Positions 18,255 to 29,400 of a stretch of DNA of 64,000 nucleotides are shown here, piece after piece. The first letter of the stretch is position 1; each line of letters starts with the position of its first letter. The position numbers were made by a program, and so were the translations under genes. The stretch is from Caulobacter hibisci (GTDB lineage: Bacteria > Pseudomonadota > Alphaproteobacteria > Caulobacterales > Caulobacteraceae). The DNA is taken from positions 1 through 64,000 of the forward strand of contig NZ_JADWOX010000010.1 in the NCBI RefSeq assembly GCF_016135805.1, written 5' to 3'. The notes under the pieces were generated by a model. That model did not search any database and was not told the origin of the DNA. It saw only the letters and a program-made list of their open reading frames with translations.

Positions 18255-19868
18255 ATGCGCAAGACCTACGCCGAGCACCGCCAGGACCTCCTCGCCCGCT
18301 ATCCGCAAGGGCTGACGCCGGGCGGCGTCGCCATCGACGACATCATCCAGCTGAAGCTGCAGAACACCTATTCGACCCACCTCGACATCGCCCGCGACAT
18401 GGCCGTGGTCATGCGCGCCGACATGGCCGCCTATGACGCCGACAGCAGCCAGTTCACTCAGTCGCTGGGCTGCTGGTCGGGCTTCCACGCCCAGCAGATG
18501 ATCAAGTCGGTCAAGCGCCTGCGCGGCACCACCAAGGGCGCCTATGTCTATCTGTCGGGCTGGATGGTCGCCGGTCTTCGCAACCGCTTCGGCCACCTGC
18601 CGGACCAGTCGATGCACGAGAAGACCTCGGTCGTCGACCTGATCGAAGAGATCTATGTCTCGCTGCGCCAGGCCGACGAAGTGGCCATCAACGACCTGTT
18701 CAAGACCCTGAGCGCGGCCCGCAAGGCCGGCGACCAGGTCGCCGAACAGGCCGCGATCAAGGCCATCGACGGCTTCGAGACCCACGTCGTTCCGATCATC
18801 GCCGACATCGACGCCGGCTTCGGCAACGAGAACGCCACCTACCTGCTGGCCAAGGAGATGATCAAGGCCGGCGCCTGCTGCCTGCAGATCGAGAACCAGG
18901 TTTCCGACGCCAAGCAGTGCGGCCACCAGGACGGCAAGGTCACCGTGCCGCGCGAGGACTTCATCGAGAAGCTGCGCGCCTGCCGCCTGGCCTTCGAGGA
19001 ACTGGGCGTCGACGAGGGCGTCATCGTCGCCCGCACCGACAGCCTGGGCGCGGGCCTGACCCAGAAGATCCCCGTCAGCCAGGAACCGGGCGACCTGGCT
19101 TCGGACTACATCAAGTGGCTGAAGACCGAGGCGATCACGCCGGAAAACCCGATCCAGCCGGGCGAGCTGGCCCTGTATCGCGACGGCGAGTTCCAGAAGC
19201 CGGTGCGCATGCCCAACGGCCTGTTCGCCTTCCAGGACGGCACCGGCCGGGCCCGCGTCATCGAGGACTGCATCGCCTCGCTGACCCAGGGCGGCGCCGA
19301 CCTGCTGTGGATCGAGACCGACACCCCTAACGTCGACGAGATCGCCGCCATGGTGGCCGAGGTCCGCCAGGCCGTGCCGAACGCCAAGCTGACCTACAAC
19401 AACTCGCCGTCGTTCAACTGGACGCTCAATCTGCGCAAGCAGGTGCGCGACCAGTGGATCGCCGAGGGCAAGATCCATGCGGACAGCTATCCGGAAGGCG
19501 CGGCCCTGATGTCGGCCGACCTGGACGACACCGACCTGGGTCGCGAGACCGACGAGCGCCTGGCGCGCTTCCAGGTCGACATCGCCGCCCGGGCCGGGGT
19601 GTTCCACAACCTGATCACCCTGCCGACCTTCCACCTGACCGCCAAGAGCATGGACGAGCTGTCGCGCGGCTACTTCGGCGAAGGCCGCATGCGCGCCTAC
19701 GTCAACACGGTGCAGCGCGAGGAAATCCGCCGCGGCGTGTCGGCCGTGAAGCACCAGCACGAGGTCGGCTCCGACCTCGGCGACAGCTTCAAGGAAATGG
19801 TCGCCGGCGAGCGCGCCCTGAAGGCCGGCGGTCACGCCAACACCATGAACCAGTTCGCCGCCGAATAG
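18255..19868 (+). CDS. aceA: Isocitrate lyase
   Basis: A 537-aa isocitrate lyase that splits isocitrate into glyoxylate and succinate, the first step of the glyoxylate shunt. The catalytic segment is KQCGHQDGKVTVP (Cys222), which places it in the longer subfamily rather than the E. coli type (KKCGH). The metal-binding region PIIADIDAGFGNENATY and the WSGFHAQQMIKS segment are also typical. The length (about 530 aa) fits that subfamily. It lies next to its probable regulator and 0.5 kb before malate synthase. Confidence 0.96.
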   Translation: MRKTYAEHRQDLLARYPQGLTPGGVAIDDIIQLKLQNTYSTHLDIARDMAVVMRADMAAYDADSSQFTQSLGCWSGFHAQQMIKSVKRLRGTTKGAYVYLSGWMVAGLRNRFGHLPDQSMHEKTSVVDLIEEIYVSLRQADEVAINDLFKTLSAARKAGDQVAEQAAIKAIDGFETHVVPIIADIDAGFGNENATYLLAKEMIKAGACCLQIENQVSDAKQCGHQDGKVTVPREDFIEKLRACRLAFEELGVDEGVIVARTDSLGAGLTQKIPVSQEPGDLASDYIKWLKTEAITPENPIQPGELALYRDGEFQKPVRMPNGLFAFQDGTGRARVIEDCIASLTQGGADLLWIETDTPNVDEIAAMVAEVRQAVPNAKLTYNNSPSFNWTLNLRKQVRDQWIAEGKIHADSYPEGAALMSADLDDTDLGRETDERLARFQVDIAARAGVFHNLITLPTFHLTAKSMDELSRGYFGEGRMRAYVNTVQREEIRRGVSAVKHQHEVGSDLGDSFKEMVAGERALKAGGHANTMNQFAAE

Positions 19869-19921
19869 CGGCGAGCTTCAAACCCTCCCGTCCCCCAAAG
19901 CCCGAACTGAGGAGAAACGTC

Positions 19922-20152
19922 ATGACCAACGTCACGCAATTCGCTCCCGCCGCCATGCCGGATTCGTCGGCCCAGGACCGCGCCGTGGACCGTCTCGCCG
20001 AGGCCTCTCACCGCCTCAACGAAGCCGTCCGTCGCGCCATCGAGGCCGGCTATTCGGTCGAGCTGGTGCGCACCTCGCGCCACCACGACGGCTCGGGCAA
20101 TTGGGGCGACCAGATCGTCCCGACGATCCGCGCCACGGAAAAGAGCGCTTAA
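19922..20152 (+). CDS. Small protein downstream of aceA, 76 aa
   Basis: A short soluble protein with a strong Shine-Dalgarno (GAGGAGA about 8 bp before ATG 19922). It contains a predicted amphipathic helix (DRAVDRLAEASHRLNEAVRRAIEAGY) and a C-terminal beta-like region (VELVRTSRHHDGSGNWGDQIVP). It lies 53 bp after aceA and is followed by a GC-rich hairpin, so it is likely co-transcribed with aceA. No family is recognised; a regulatory or accessory role in the shunt is speculation. Confidence 0.7.
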   Translation: MTNVTQFAPAAMPDSSAQDRAVDRLAEASHRLNEAVRRAIEAGYSVELVRTSRHHDGSGNWGDQIVPTIRATEKSA

Positions 20153-20166
20153 AGACGCTCAGGCCA

Positions 20167-20199
20167 GGGCGGGAGGAGATGCAAGCGCTCCTCCCGCCC
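20167..20199 (+). terminator. GC-rich hairpin ending the aceA transcript
   Basis: A perfect 12-bp stem GGGCGGGAGGAG / CTCCTCCCGCCC with a 9-nt loop, 14 bp after the small gene's stop. There is no clear T-run, so intrinsic termination is uncertain. Confidence 0.55.
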
Positions 20200-20211
20200 G
20201 CTCTCTGAAAT

Positions 20212-20359
20212 CGTCATCCCGGAAGACGCCCAGCGTCTATCCGGGACCCAGGGGCCGGCGCGTGGCGCTCGAGGCTTCTTCGCGGTGGCCGGCGCTGCGC
20301 GGCGGCCCCTGGTTCTCGGCCCCTCCGCTCGCCTTCGCGGGCGTGCGGCCGGGATGACG
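20212..20359. repeat. Palindromic repeat, family B, copy 2
   Basis: Starts CGTCATCCCGGAAGACGCC and ends GCGGCCGGGATGACG, with inner GACCCAGGGGCCGG facing GGCCCCTGGTTC. It is the longer relative of the copy at 11354-11466 and lies between the aceA hairpin and aceB. Confidence 0.8.
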
Positions 20360-20408
20360 AAATTTCGCTACAAGTACCTCCGCGTCACCACACACCACGG
20401 AACACGCC

Positions 20409-21989
<1,581 letters not shown>

Positions 21990-22023
21990 TAGATCCGTGT
22001 CGTCCGGGCCGGGATGATGCGAA

Positions 22024-22054
22024 GGGGCGGCGGATCCAGTCGATCCGCCGCCCC
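22024..22054 (+). terminator. GC-rich hairpin after aceB
   Basis: A perfect 13-bp stem GGGGCGGCGGATC / GATCCGCCGCCCC with a 5-nt loop, 35 bp after the aceB stop. It has no T-run but should be very stable. Confidence 0.55.
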
Positions 22055-22071
22055 GCTCTCATTCCGATATG

Positions 22072-22172
22072 TCCCCGCGAAGGCGGGGACCCAAGCTGTC
22101 TCTCATGATGAAGCGCGACCGTGGATCATCCTCGGCCTCGGCTTGGATCCCCGCCTTCGCGGGGATGCTCGG
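22072..22172. repeat. Palindromic repeat, family C, copy 1, at a convergent junction
   Basis: The unit starts TCCCCGCGAAGGCGGGGACC, itself a small hairpin, and ends with the facing CCCGCCTTCGCGGGGATGC; inner CCAAGCTG and CGGCTTGG pair. A second copy lies at 32853-32955. It separates the convergent aceB and deacetylase genes. Confidence 0.85.
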
Positions 22173-22204
22173 TTATTGGGCGTGCTGTAGGATAGGGGAC
22201 CCAG

Positions 22205-23128
22205 CTATCGACACAGCCCCTTCGGATCCACCGGCTTGCTCAGCGCCGGCGGCAGGTCCGACAGGTCGACGCCGGTGTTGCGGGCCGTGCGCTCCATGAT
22301 GCCGTCGCCGCCCAGCCACTGCTCGGCCTGGGCGTAGGCCGGGTCCTTCTGGGCCTCGTCCAGGGTCACGTAATGCGCCCCGGCCGCGTCGAGGCGGTCG
22401 AGCACCTGGGGCAGCATCCGCGCCGACCAGCCGCCGATGTGGGTCAGCAGCACCTGCGGGATCATCCGGCCGTAGACCTTCTGCGATACGGCCTGCATCC
22501 GCACGAGGGCGTCGTCGACGCCGCGCAGGTATTGGTCTTCCATCAGCTTGATCGCCGCCTGGTCGTTCCTGGCGACGCAGCGGGCATAGGCGTCGCTATA
22601 GGCCCAGTCGTCGAACGACACGGTGACGTGGGCGATGCGGTAGCCGTGCTCCTTCAGCCAGGCCGCGGCGCCGTCGTGGCGCTCGCGCGTCGCGCCGGTC
22701 GAAAGGTTGGGAAACCTCAGATACCGCCAATCCTGACCTTTCATCCGATCGGCGACCGCCGGCTCGCCCGCCTGCACGTCGGCGATCCAGGCCTCCAGGC
22801 TCGGGGCGCGGTCGATGTTGAGGTGGGTGGCGGCGTGGTTGCCTAGCGGGTGGCCGGCCTTGCGCCAGACGTCGAGCGCCGCCCGGGTCTCGACGTCGGT
22901 CGCGTTGGCGCCGTTGACGAAGCCGAAGGCCTGGGTGACGCCGTGGGCCTTGAATGCGGCGATGTGATCCTGGGTGATCGCCAGCCGGCTCATGCCCGAG
23001 GGCAGGGCGCCGTGCACCGGCAGGTCGTCGACCGTCACGGCGACGTCGAAGCCGGCCGCCAGGGCCGGGGCGGGCACGAGCAGCAACAGGAGCGCGGCGG
23101 CCCGGCGCAAAAGGCGTCGGAAGGGCAT
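22205..23128 (-). CDS. Exported polysaccharide deacetylase family protein
   Basis: A 307-aa protein with a signal peptide (FRRLLRRAAALLLLLVPAPALA) and a NodB-like deacetylase fold. The metal and catalytic Asp pair lies in VAVTVDDLPVHG and the His motif in GNHAATHLNI; the arginine region is RYLRFPNLSTG. It likely removes acetyl groups from an extracellular or periplasmic glycan. ATG 23128 is supported by AGGAGACGACCC immediately upstream. A palindrome resembling hexuronate-regulator sites lies 29 bp before it, tying it to the adjacent gntR-manD genes. Confidence 0.85.
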   Translation of the reverse strand: MPFRRLLRRAAALLLLLVPAPALAAGFDVAVTVDDLPVHGALPSGMSRLAITQDHIAAFKAHGVTQAFGFVNGANATDVETRAALDVWRKAGHPLGNHAATHLNIDRAPSLEAWIADVQAGEPAVADRMKGQDWRYLRFPNLSTGATRERHDGAAAWLKEHGYRIAHVTVSFDDWAYSDAYARCVARNDQAAIKLMEDQYLRGVDDALVRMQAVSQKVYGRMIPQVLLTHIGGWSARMLPQVLDRLDAAGAHYVTLDEAQKDPAYAQAEQWLGGDGIMERTARNTGVDLSDLPPALSKPVDPKGLCR

Positions 23129-23156
23129 GGGTCGTCTCCTGGGTGGTGGTGGCGCA

Positions 23157-23171
23157 ATTGGTTTGACCAAT
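23157..23171. promoter_or_regulatory. FadR/UxuR-type GntR operator, site 1
   Basis: ATTGGTTTGACCAAT is a perfect 6+3+6 palindrome upstream of the deacetylase gene. It matches the general FadR-subfamily pattern (GTnnnAC within flanking T/A) and resembles the E. coli UxuR/ExuR half-site ATTGGT. A second near-identical site is at 23972-23986. Confidence 0.6.
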
Positions 23172-23204
23172 CTGGCCAAGACTCGCGCCTCCTCGAGGCA
23201 AGCT

Positions 23205-23957
23205 TCAGTCGGCGTCGGTATAGCGGTCGCGGGTGGCGGCGATGCGGGCGCGGGCCTCTTCCAGCTCCTGCACCTCGGTGGCGGCCAGCAGCGAGTTCAG
23301 CACCCGGGTCAGGTGGCGGCGCATGGCGTCGCGGGCCTCCTCGGGCGAGCGGGCGCGCAGGGCCGAGACGATGGCCGTGTGCTCGTCAATGCGCGGGATC
23401 ACCCCGGCGGCGTGGGCCTTGACGCCCATCAGCTGGGTCTGGGGCGAGCGGGCGCGGGCCTCCCACAGCATCTCGACCGCGGCGATCATGGCGCTGTTCT
23501 GGGTGGATTCGACGATCAGCATGTGGAAGCGGCGGTCGGCGTCCTCGGCGCGATCGACGTCTCGGGCGTTCTCGGCCTGCATCTCGGCGACCAGGCCTTC
23601 GAGCTCGACCAGCGCCTCGTCGGAGATGCGCTTGGCGGCCATGGCGCAGGCCTCGGCCTCGATGGCGCGGCGGGCTTCCAGGAGCTCGAAGGGGCCGATG
23701 TCGGTGACGCCGGCCTGGCCCTGCTCGGGGACCTGGGCCTTGACGTAGACGCCCGAGCCCAGCCGCACCTCGACCAGGCCGTCCAGCTCCAGGGCGATGA
23801 TGGCTTCGCGGACGGTGGGACGGGAGACGGAATAGGTCTGGGCCAGGTCGCGTTCCGACGGCAGGCGTTGGCCCACGGCGTAGCGACCCTCGGCGATCTG
23901 GCTGGCCAGATCGCGGGCGACCCGTTCGTAAAGGCGGCCTTCGGCCTTGGCGGACAT
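23205..23957 (-). CDS. FadR-type GntR regulator, UxuR/ExuR-like
   Basis: A 250-aa regulator with an N-terminal GntR winged helix (VGQRLPSERDLAQTYSVSRPTVREAIIALELDGLVEVRLGSGVYV) and an all-helical FCD effector domain (ARRAIEAEACAMAA, FHMLIVEST, DEHTAIVSALRAR) whose Asp/His residues normally bind a metal for acid effectors. It is divergent from manD, with an ATTGGT/CCAAT palindrome between them, so a hexuronate or mannonate-type effector is likely. The start ATG 23957 opens directly at the usual family N terminus. Confidence 0.9.
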   Translation of the reverse strand: MSAKAEGRLYERVARDLASQIAEGRYAVGQRLPSERDLAQTYSVSRPTVREAIIALELDGLVEVRLGSGVYVKAQVPEQGQAGVTDIGPFELLEARRAIEAEACAMAAKRISDEALVELEGLVAEMQAENARDVDRAEDADRRFHMLIVESTQNSAMIAAVEMLWEARARSPQTQLMGVKAHAAGVIPRIDEHTAIVSALRARSPEEARDAMRRHLTRVLNSLLAATEVQELEEARARIAATRDRYTDAD

Positions 23958-23971
23958 GGGTAATCCTATAA

Positions 23972-23986
23972 ATTGGTCAGGCCAAT
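23972..23986. promoter_or_regulatory. FadR/UxuR-type GntR operator, site 2
   Basis: ATTGGTCAGGCCAAT lies between the divergent gntR and manD starts and shares 12 of 15 positions with the site at 23157-23171. One arm has a single mismatch (ATTGGT versus GGCCAAT). Confidence 0.6.
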
Positions 23987-24011
23987 ATGGACAGGCCGAA
24001 CCGTGGGGACT

Positions 24012-25304
24012 ATGGAACTGCCCATGGAAGATCACGGGAATCCCGACGTGCATACTAGCCAAACCGAGCCGTTCAAGGCAGCCGGCCTGCCGCCGCTGAA
24101 AATTACCGCAGCGCGGGTCATCGTCACCTCGCCGGGCCGCAACTTCGTGACCCTGAAGATCGAGACCGACCAGGGCGTCTACGGCATCGGCGACGCCACC
24201 CTGAACGGACGCGAGAAGTCGGTGGTCGCCTATCTCGAGGATCACGTGATCCCGGTGCTGATCGGCCGCGACGCCCGGCGCATCGAGGACATCTGGCAGT
24301 ATCTCTATCGCGGGGCCTACTGGCGGCGCGGCCCGGTGACCATGCGGGCCATCGCCGCCGTCGACGTGGCCCTGTGGGACATCAAGGCCAAGGCTCTTGG
24401 CGCGCCGCTGTACGACCTGCTGGGCGGGCGTTCGCGCGACGGCGTGCTGGTCTATGGCCACGCCAACGGCTCTGACCTGGAAGACACCGTCGAGGCGGTC
24501 GGCCGCTACATCGACGCCGGCTACAAGGCCGTCCGCGCCCAGTCGGGCGTGCCGGGCATCGACCTGGCCTACGGCGTGGGCCGTGGCGACATGTACTACG
24601 AGCCGGCCGACGCCACCCTGCCGACCGAGACGGTGTGGGACACTCGCAAGTACCTGCGCTACCTGCCGACCCTGTTCGAGGCCCTGCGCAAGGAGCACGG
24701 CTTCGACGTGGCTTTGCTGCACGACGGCCACCACCGGATGACCCCGCGCGAGGCGGCCCAGCTGGGCAAGAGCCTGGAGCCCTACGACCTGTTCTGGCTG
24801 GAGGACTCGACCCCGGCCGAGAACCAGGAAGCCTTCCGCCTGATCCGCCAGCACACCACCACGCCGCTGGCCGTGGGCGAGGTGTTCAACACGATCTGGG
24901 ACGCCAAGGACCTGATCCAGGAACAGCTGATCGACTACATCCGCACCACCATCGTCGGGGCCGGCGGCCTGACCCACCTGCGCCGCATCGCCGACTTCGC
25001 CTCGCTGTGGCAGGTGCGCACCGGCTGCCACGGGGCCACCGACCTGTCGCCGGTGACCATGGGGGCTGCGCTGCACTTCGACACCTGGGTGCCCAACTTC
25101 GGCATCCAGGAATATATGCGCCACTCGCCCGAAACCGACGCGGTGTTCCCGCACGACTACCGCTTCGACAAGGGTCTGCTCTACGTCGGCGACACCCCGG
25201 GCCATGGCGTCGACATCGACGAGGCCCTGGCGGCGAAATATCCTTACGAGCCGCGGCAGCTGCCGGTCGCCCGCCTGGAAGACGGGACGATGTGGAACTG
25301 GTGA
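24012..25304 (+). CDS. manD: D-mannonate dehydratase (enolase superfamily, ManD)
   Basis: A 430-aa member of the mandelate-racemase subgroup of the enolase superfamily. It dehydrates D-mannonate to 2-keto-3-deoxygluconate in glucuronate breakdown. The N-terminal capping domain ([33 protein letters not shown]) leads to the barrel with metal-ligand regions [21 protein letters not shown] and PLAVGEVFN, and His-containing [14 protein letters not shown] 24012 has GTGGGGA upstream; ATG 24024 is an alternative. Other pathway genes (uxaC, uxuB, kdgK) are not in the window. Confidence 0.93.
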   Translation: MELPMEDHGNPDVHTSQTEPFKAAGLPPLKITAARVIVTSPGRNFVTLKIETDQGVYGIGDATLNGREKSVVAYLEDHVIPVLIGRDARRIEDIWQYLYRGAYWRRGPVTMRAIAAVDVALWDIKAKALGAPLYDLLGGRSRDGVLVYGHANGSDLEDTVEAVGRYIDAGYKAVRAQSGVPGIDLAYGVGRGDMYYEPADATLPTETVWDTRKYLRYLPTLFEALRKEHGFDVALLHDGHHRMTPREAAQLGKSLEPYDLFWLEDSTPAENQEAFRLIRQHTTTPLAVGEVFNTIWDAKDLIQEQLIDYIRTTIVGAGGLTHLRRIADFASLWQVRTGCHGATDLSPVTMGAALHFDTWVPNFGIQEYMRHSPETDAVFPHDYRFDKGLLYVGDTPGHGVDIDEALAAKYPYEPRQLPVARLEDGTMWNW

Positions 25305-25551
25305 CACTCTCTCCGAATGAAGCGCGGGCCTGACCAGACCCGCCTCCCTAGGCCTTGTGCCTAGGGTCCAGGGGGCCGCCGCTCAGATCGTCGACCAGCG
25401 CATGGCCATGCTGGCGACGTTCTTCCGAAACACGCCGAGCCTTGCTCGCCCATGGATCCTCGCCACGAGGGCGAGGAAGGCGGGTATTTGAGGACAAAGG
25501 CCGTCTCGAACGGGGCGGTCTTTTCCATGGGCAAGACGGCCAGCGGTGAAA
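25305..25551. other. Gap between convergent manD and gntR: no gene seen
   Basis: This stretch carries no convincing reading frame. It contains a perfect hairpin CCTAGGC-cttgt-GCCTAGG shortly after manD, preceded by GCGGGCCTGA/CAGACCCGC-like pairing, which may terminate the manD transcript. The remainder shows nothing I recognise. Confidence 0.5.
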
Positions 25552-25608
25552 CCTCTCACCCTCCCACCGCTTCGCGGCGGGCCCCTCCCTCTCTCGAAGA
25601 GAGAGGGT
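25552..25608. repeat. Palindromic repeat, family D, copy 1, at a convergent junction
   Basis: The unit runs CCTCTCACCCTCCCACCGC, a small hairpin at GCTTCGCGGC, then CCCTCCCTCTCTCGAAGAGA. It ends only 1 bp before the stop codon of the gntR gene on the other strand. Related copies are at 39400-39461 and 39531-39586. Confidence 0.85.
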
Positions 25609-25609
25609 T

Positions 25610-26332
25610 TCAGGTGGGCCGTCGCTTCCGCTGCATCTGTGTCAGGTCCATCGGCCGGAGGATGTCGAGCAGCAGCTCGCGCATGGCGTCTTCGGCCGCT
25701 TCGGGGCGGCGGGCGAGGATGGCGTCGGCGATGCGGGCATGGGCGGGCAGGTGCTGGTCGGCCTGCTGCTCGATGCCGGGACGCTGGGCGCCGAAGCGCA
25801 GGGCCGCCTCGATCAGGTCGCGCATCTGGCGGTGGAAGCGGTTGCCGCTGGCCTCCAGCACGGCCACGTGGAAGGCGATGTCGGCCGTCAGCGGATCCTC
25901 GTCGCCCTGTTCGGCGGCGGCCATGCGGGCCAGGGCCTGTTCGACGCCGGCCCGGCGCTTGGCGTCGGCGCTGCGGGCGGCCAGGCCTGCGGCCAAGGGC
26001 TCGACGCTGAGCCGCAGCTGGGTGAACTCGATCAGCAGGTCCAGCGAGAACTTCCGTGTACGGATCCACGACAGGATGTCGGGATCCAGTAGGTTCCAGT
26101 CGTCCTCGGCGTTGACCGTCGTGCCGCGCCGGGCGCGGCTGGCCACCAGGCCCTTGGCGATCAGCATCTTCACCGCCTCGCGCACCACCGTGCGGGAGGT
26201 CTGGTAGCGATCGCAGATCTCGGTCTCGGTCGGGAAGGCGCGGACGGCGAAGGCGCCGGTGACGATCAGCTGGCCCAGGTCGTTGGCCAGGGTCTGGCTG
26301 AGAGTGCCGGCCGTGGTCAGGGAACGGGTCAT
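25610..26332 (-). CDS. GntR-family regulator with FCD domain
   Basis: A 240-aa regulator with an N-terminal winged helix (FPTETEICDRYQTSRTVVREAVKMLIAKGLVASRARRGTTV) and an FCD effector domain (FTQLRLSVEPLAAGLAA, ADIAFHVAVLEASGN, HARIADAIL). It resembles sugar-acid regulators of the DgoR/LgoR kind. It lies 134 bp downstream of the TonB receptor gene on the same strand and may be transcribed with it. The start is ATG 26332. The likely targets are the receptor and the manD neighbourhood, but no site can be assigned with certainty. Confidence 0.88.
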   Translation of the reverse strand: MTRSLTTAGTLSQTLANDLGQLIVTGAFAVRAFPTETEICDRYQTSRTVVREAVKMLIAKGLVASRARRGTTVNAEDDWNLLDPDILSWIRTRKFSLDLLIEFTQLRLSVEPLAAGLAARSADAKRRAGVEQALARMAAAEQGDEDPLTADIAFHVAVLEASGNRFHRQMRDLIEAALRFGAQRPGIEQQADQHLPAHARIADAILARRPEAAEDAMRELLLDILRPMDLTQMQRKRRPT

Positions 26333-26466
26333 GGTCGGTGAGCCCTGTCGGTGGCGAGCCAGCCGAAACCGGCCGCCGGAACAAGCGGAGGGGCGTCGCC
26401 CGGAGGGCCCCGCCCCGGCGCCGGGCCGACCCGAAGGGGCCGACGCGACGCCGAGGCGGGCGGTAC

Positions 26467-29400
26467 TCAGTTCTTGTAGGTGAAGCCGACCGCGACGCGG
26501 GTGCCGCCGTAAGCGACCGACCACGGGTTGGGCGAGTTTTCGAAGCCGCGATCGTCCGAGCCGACCGACAGGCGGGCGGCGTTCAGCAGGTTGCGGCCTT
26601 CGAGATAGACCTCGAAGTTGTTGTTGATCTTCCGCGAGATCTTGGCGTCGAGGTACTCGTACTTTTCCGAGTAGTAGGCCTCGCTCGGATTGTACGGGAA
26701 GCCCACGAAGTTGCCGATGTTGGTGTTCGGCGGGTTGCGGACCGGCGAGCCGCTGGTGCTGGTGCACGGCGAGATGCACGACAGCACGCGGTCGCGGGTC
26801 TGGTAGGCGATGCGGGCCTTGGTGACGCCGTCGTCGTACCAGAACACCAGGTTGGCGAAGTACTTCGACTGGCCGGCCGGATCCAGGCCTTCGCCGGTCA
26901 GCGGGTCGATGTAGTTGACCGCATTGCCCGACTTGGTGGTCGAGATGTTGAAGTCCATGCCGGTCTTGTCCAGCTTCCAGGGCAGGAAGGTGAAGGCCGT
27001 CCGGGCCACGAATTCCCAGCCGGTCTGAACATAGCCGGGGCCGTTCTCGTAGCTGGTCATGGCGAAGTCGACGTCCGACAGCGGACGATCGGTGCCGGGC
27101 ACGACCGCGTCGCTGCCGCCGAAGATCGTGCGGTTGTTCTTGATCGGCACGGCGATCGGGGCTCCGACGCGCACCTTCTGGCGATAGTAGGCGACGCTGA
27201 AGGTGGTGTCCTTGTTGGGATACCACTCGATCGAGGTGTTGTTCTTGGTCGCCTGGTAGGGCTTCAGGTCGGCGTTGCCGAAGGTGCCGCAGGTCATGTC
27301 CTGGTTCGAGCCGTCGGTCTCGATCACGTCGAGGCGGCGTTCGTCATAGGTACAGGCGCCGCCCGGCCACAGGCGGTTCATCGGCGGCGGGGCGACCGTC
27401 TTGGCCCAGCTGTAGCGCAGCACCAGCTTGTCCGGGATGGTCCACAGGGCGGCGTTGTAGGACGGCAGCCAGGCCGTGTAGGTCTTGTTGAGGGTCACCG
27501 GACGGGTGATCGCCGCGGTGGTCACGCCCAAGGCGTTGGTCGGGTCGTTCGGATTGAAGTTCCCGTTCTTCAGCGTGTAGTTCAGGGTCACGTAGCCGGA
27601 GCCGGCGACCTCGGTCTTGAACATCCGGCTGCCGAGGTTGCCGCGCAGCTCCATGCCGAACGGCAGGTCCTGGGCCAGGTCGGCCATCCAGTACCACGAG
27701 CTCATGGTCTCCTGGGTCTTGTTGACCGGCTGGTCGTAGACCTTGCCGTCGCTGGCGGTGCACGACTTGATGCAGTTGAGGTTGTAGTTGGCCGCGGCGG
27801 CCAGCTGCGAATAGGCCTTCTTGACGTCGATGCCGTCCCACAGCTTCAGGCCCGAGGTGCCCTCGTAGCCCTTCATGAAGGCGCCGTTCAGGTCTTCCAG
27901 CGAGTTCTGGTAGACCGAGATCAGCTGGGCCTGGGTCAAGGTCTCGATGCCGTACAGGAAGTTGACGCCCGTGGTCGGGTTGGGGGCGTAGCCGTAGACG
28001 CAGTTGTTGGCGGCGATGGTGGTCGACACGTTCTGGCAGGCCCGCACGTCGCTGCGCAGGGTCAGGGTCGGCACGAAGACGCCGGCCGAGGGCGAGTAGC
28101 CGCCGCCGGCCCAGGAGTCGGCGTTGCCCTTCTTGTAGAGCACGCCGGCCTTGAAGCGGGTGAACAGCGGCATGTCGGGCAGGTAGGTGACGTCGAACTT
28201 CAGCTGGTCTTCCGAGCTTTCGACCACGCGGGGCGTGAAGGCCAGGCGATAGGCGTTGCTGTACGACGGCAGGCCGGCCGCCGTCGGCGCCAGCATCTGC
28301 ACGAAGTTCGTCATGTTGGTTTCGTCGTAGGCGGTGGGCGTGTCGATCGTCCAGATGCCGTTCTCGAGCACCCGCATCGTCGCGTTGCCGTAGTTGTACG
28401 ACCGCGTCAGGCGGATTTCTTCGCGGGTGTACTTGCTTTCGTTGCGGCCGAAGGTCAGCTCGGCCAGCAGCGGGCCGCGGTCGAACTTGGCGCCGGCCGA
28501 GGCGTAGTTGGTGTGCCAGTCCTGGGAGTTCTGGATGTGGTCGATGTTCACCCCGGCGTTGGTGATGTCGAACTCTGTCAGGTGGTGGTTGCCGTCGACC
28601 TGGATCGTGCCGGGCACGATGTTGGCCGCCACGCCGTACAGCGGGAACGAGTTGTTGGTGACCGCCGTGCCCGGGGTGGTGTCGATGGTGAAGGGGGCGG
28701 TCGGCAGGCCGGGCATGTAGATGTAGTAGCCGCCGCCGTTGACGGCGCTCAGCACGTTGGGCGTGCCGGCCGGATAGAAGGTGTTGGTGGTCAGCGAGGT
28801 CGTGGTCAGGCCGTTCGACGCGCCATAGAGGGTGGCGATGCCGCCCCGGGTGCGCTGGCGGTTCTGCTCGGTCTGGTCACGGTTGGAGACCTGGTACTTG
28901 GCGAACACCGTCAGGTCGTCGCTGACGCGGTAGTCGAGGCGCAGGTCCCACGACAGGCGGTCTTCGTACTGCGTCCAGTTCTGGTCGCGCACCAGGTTGG
29001 GCGTGTAGTCGTTCCACTGGTTGAGACAGCTGATCTGAGCGTTGATCTGGGCCGCCTGGGCCGCGACGCGGTTGGCGCCGTTGCTGCCGGCGACGATCGT
29101 GCCCAGCTGCGCATCGTTCAGCAGCGGGAAGGCGCTGAGGCACTGGGCCTTGGTGGTCGCCGCCGCCGACTTGGTCAGCACGTCGACCGGGGTGGGGGCG
29201 TTCCACAGGCCGCCGCCGGTCGTGGCCCACGAGGCGATCGGGTCGTTGGCGCCGACGCCGTTGGCCGTGGCCGGATTGTAGGTGAAGGTCTTCTCGGCCG
29301 AATTGTCGAAGTCGGCGAAGCGGGTGTAGCCCTGGGCGTTGTTGGCGCCGCCGCTGTTCAGCGCGTGGCTGTCGTTCAGCCGCTTGCTGTAGCTGATGTT

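Noticed and set aside
23205..25307. A 700-aa reading joining a manD-antisense segment to the GntR regulator
   Set aside because: The first 450 residues are manD antisense; the real regulator begins at 23957 at the usual family start.
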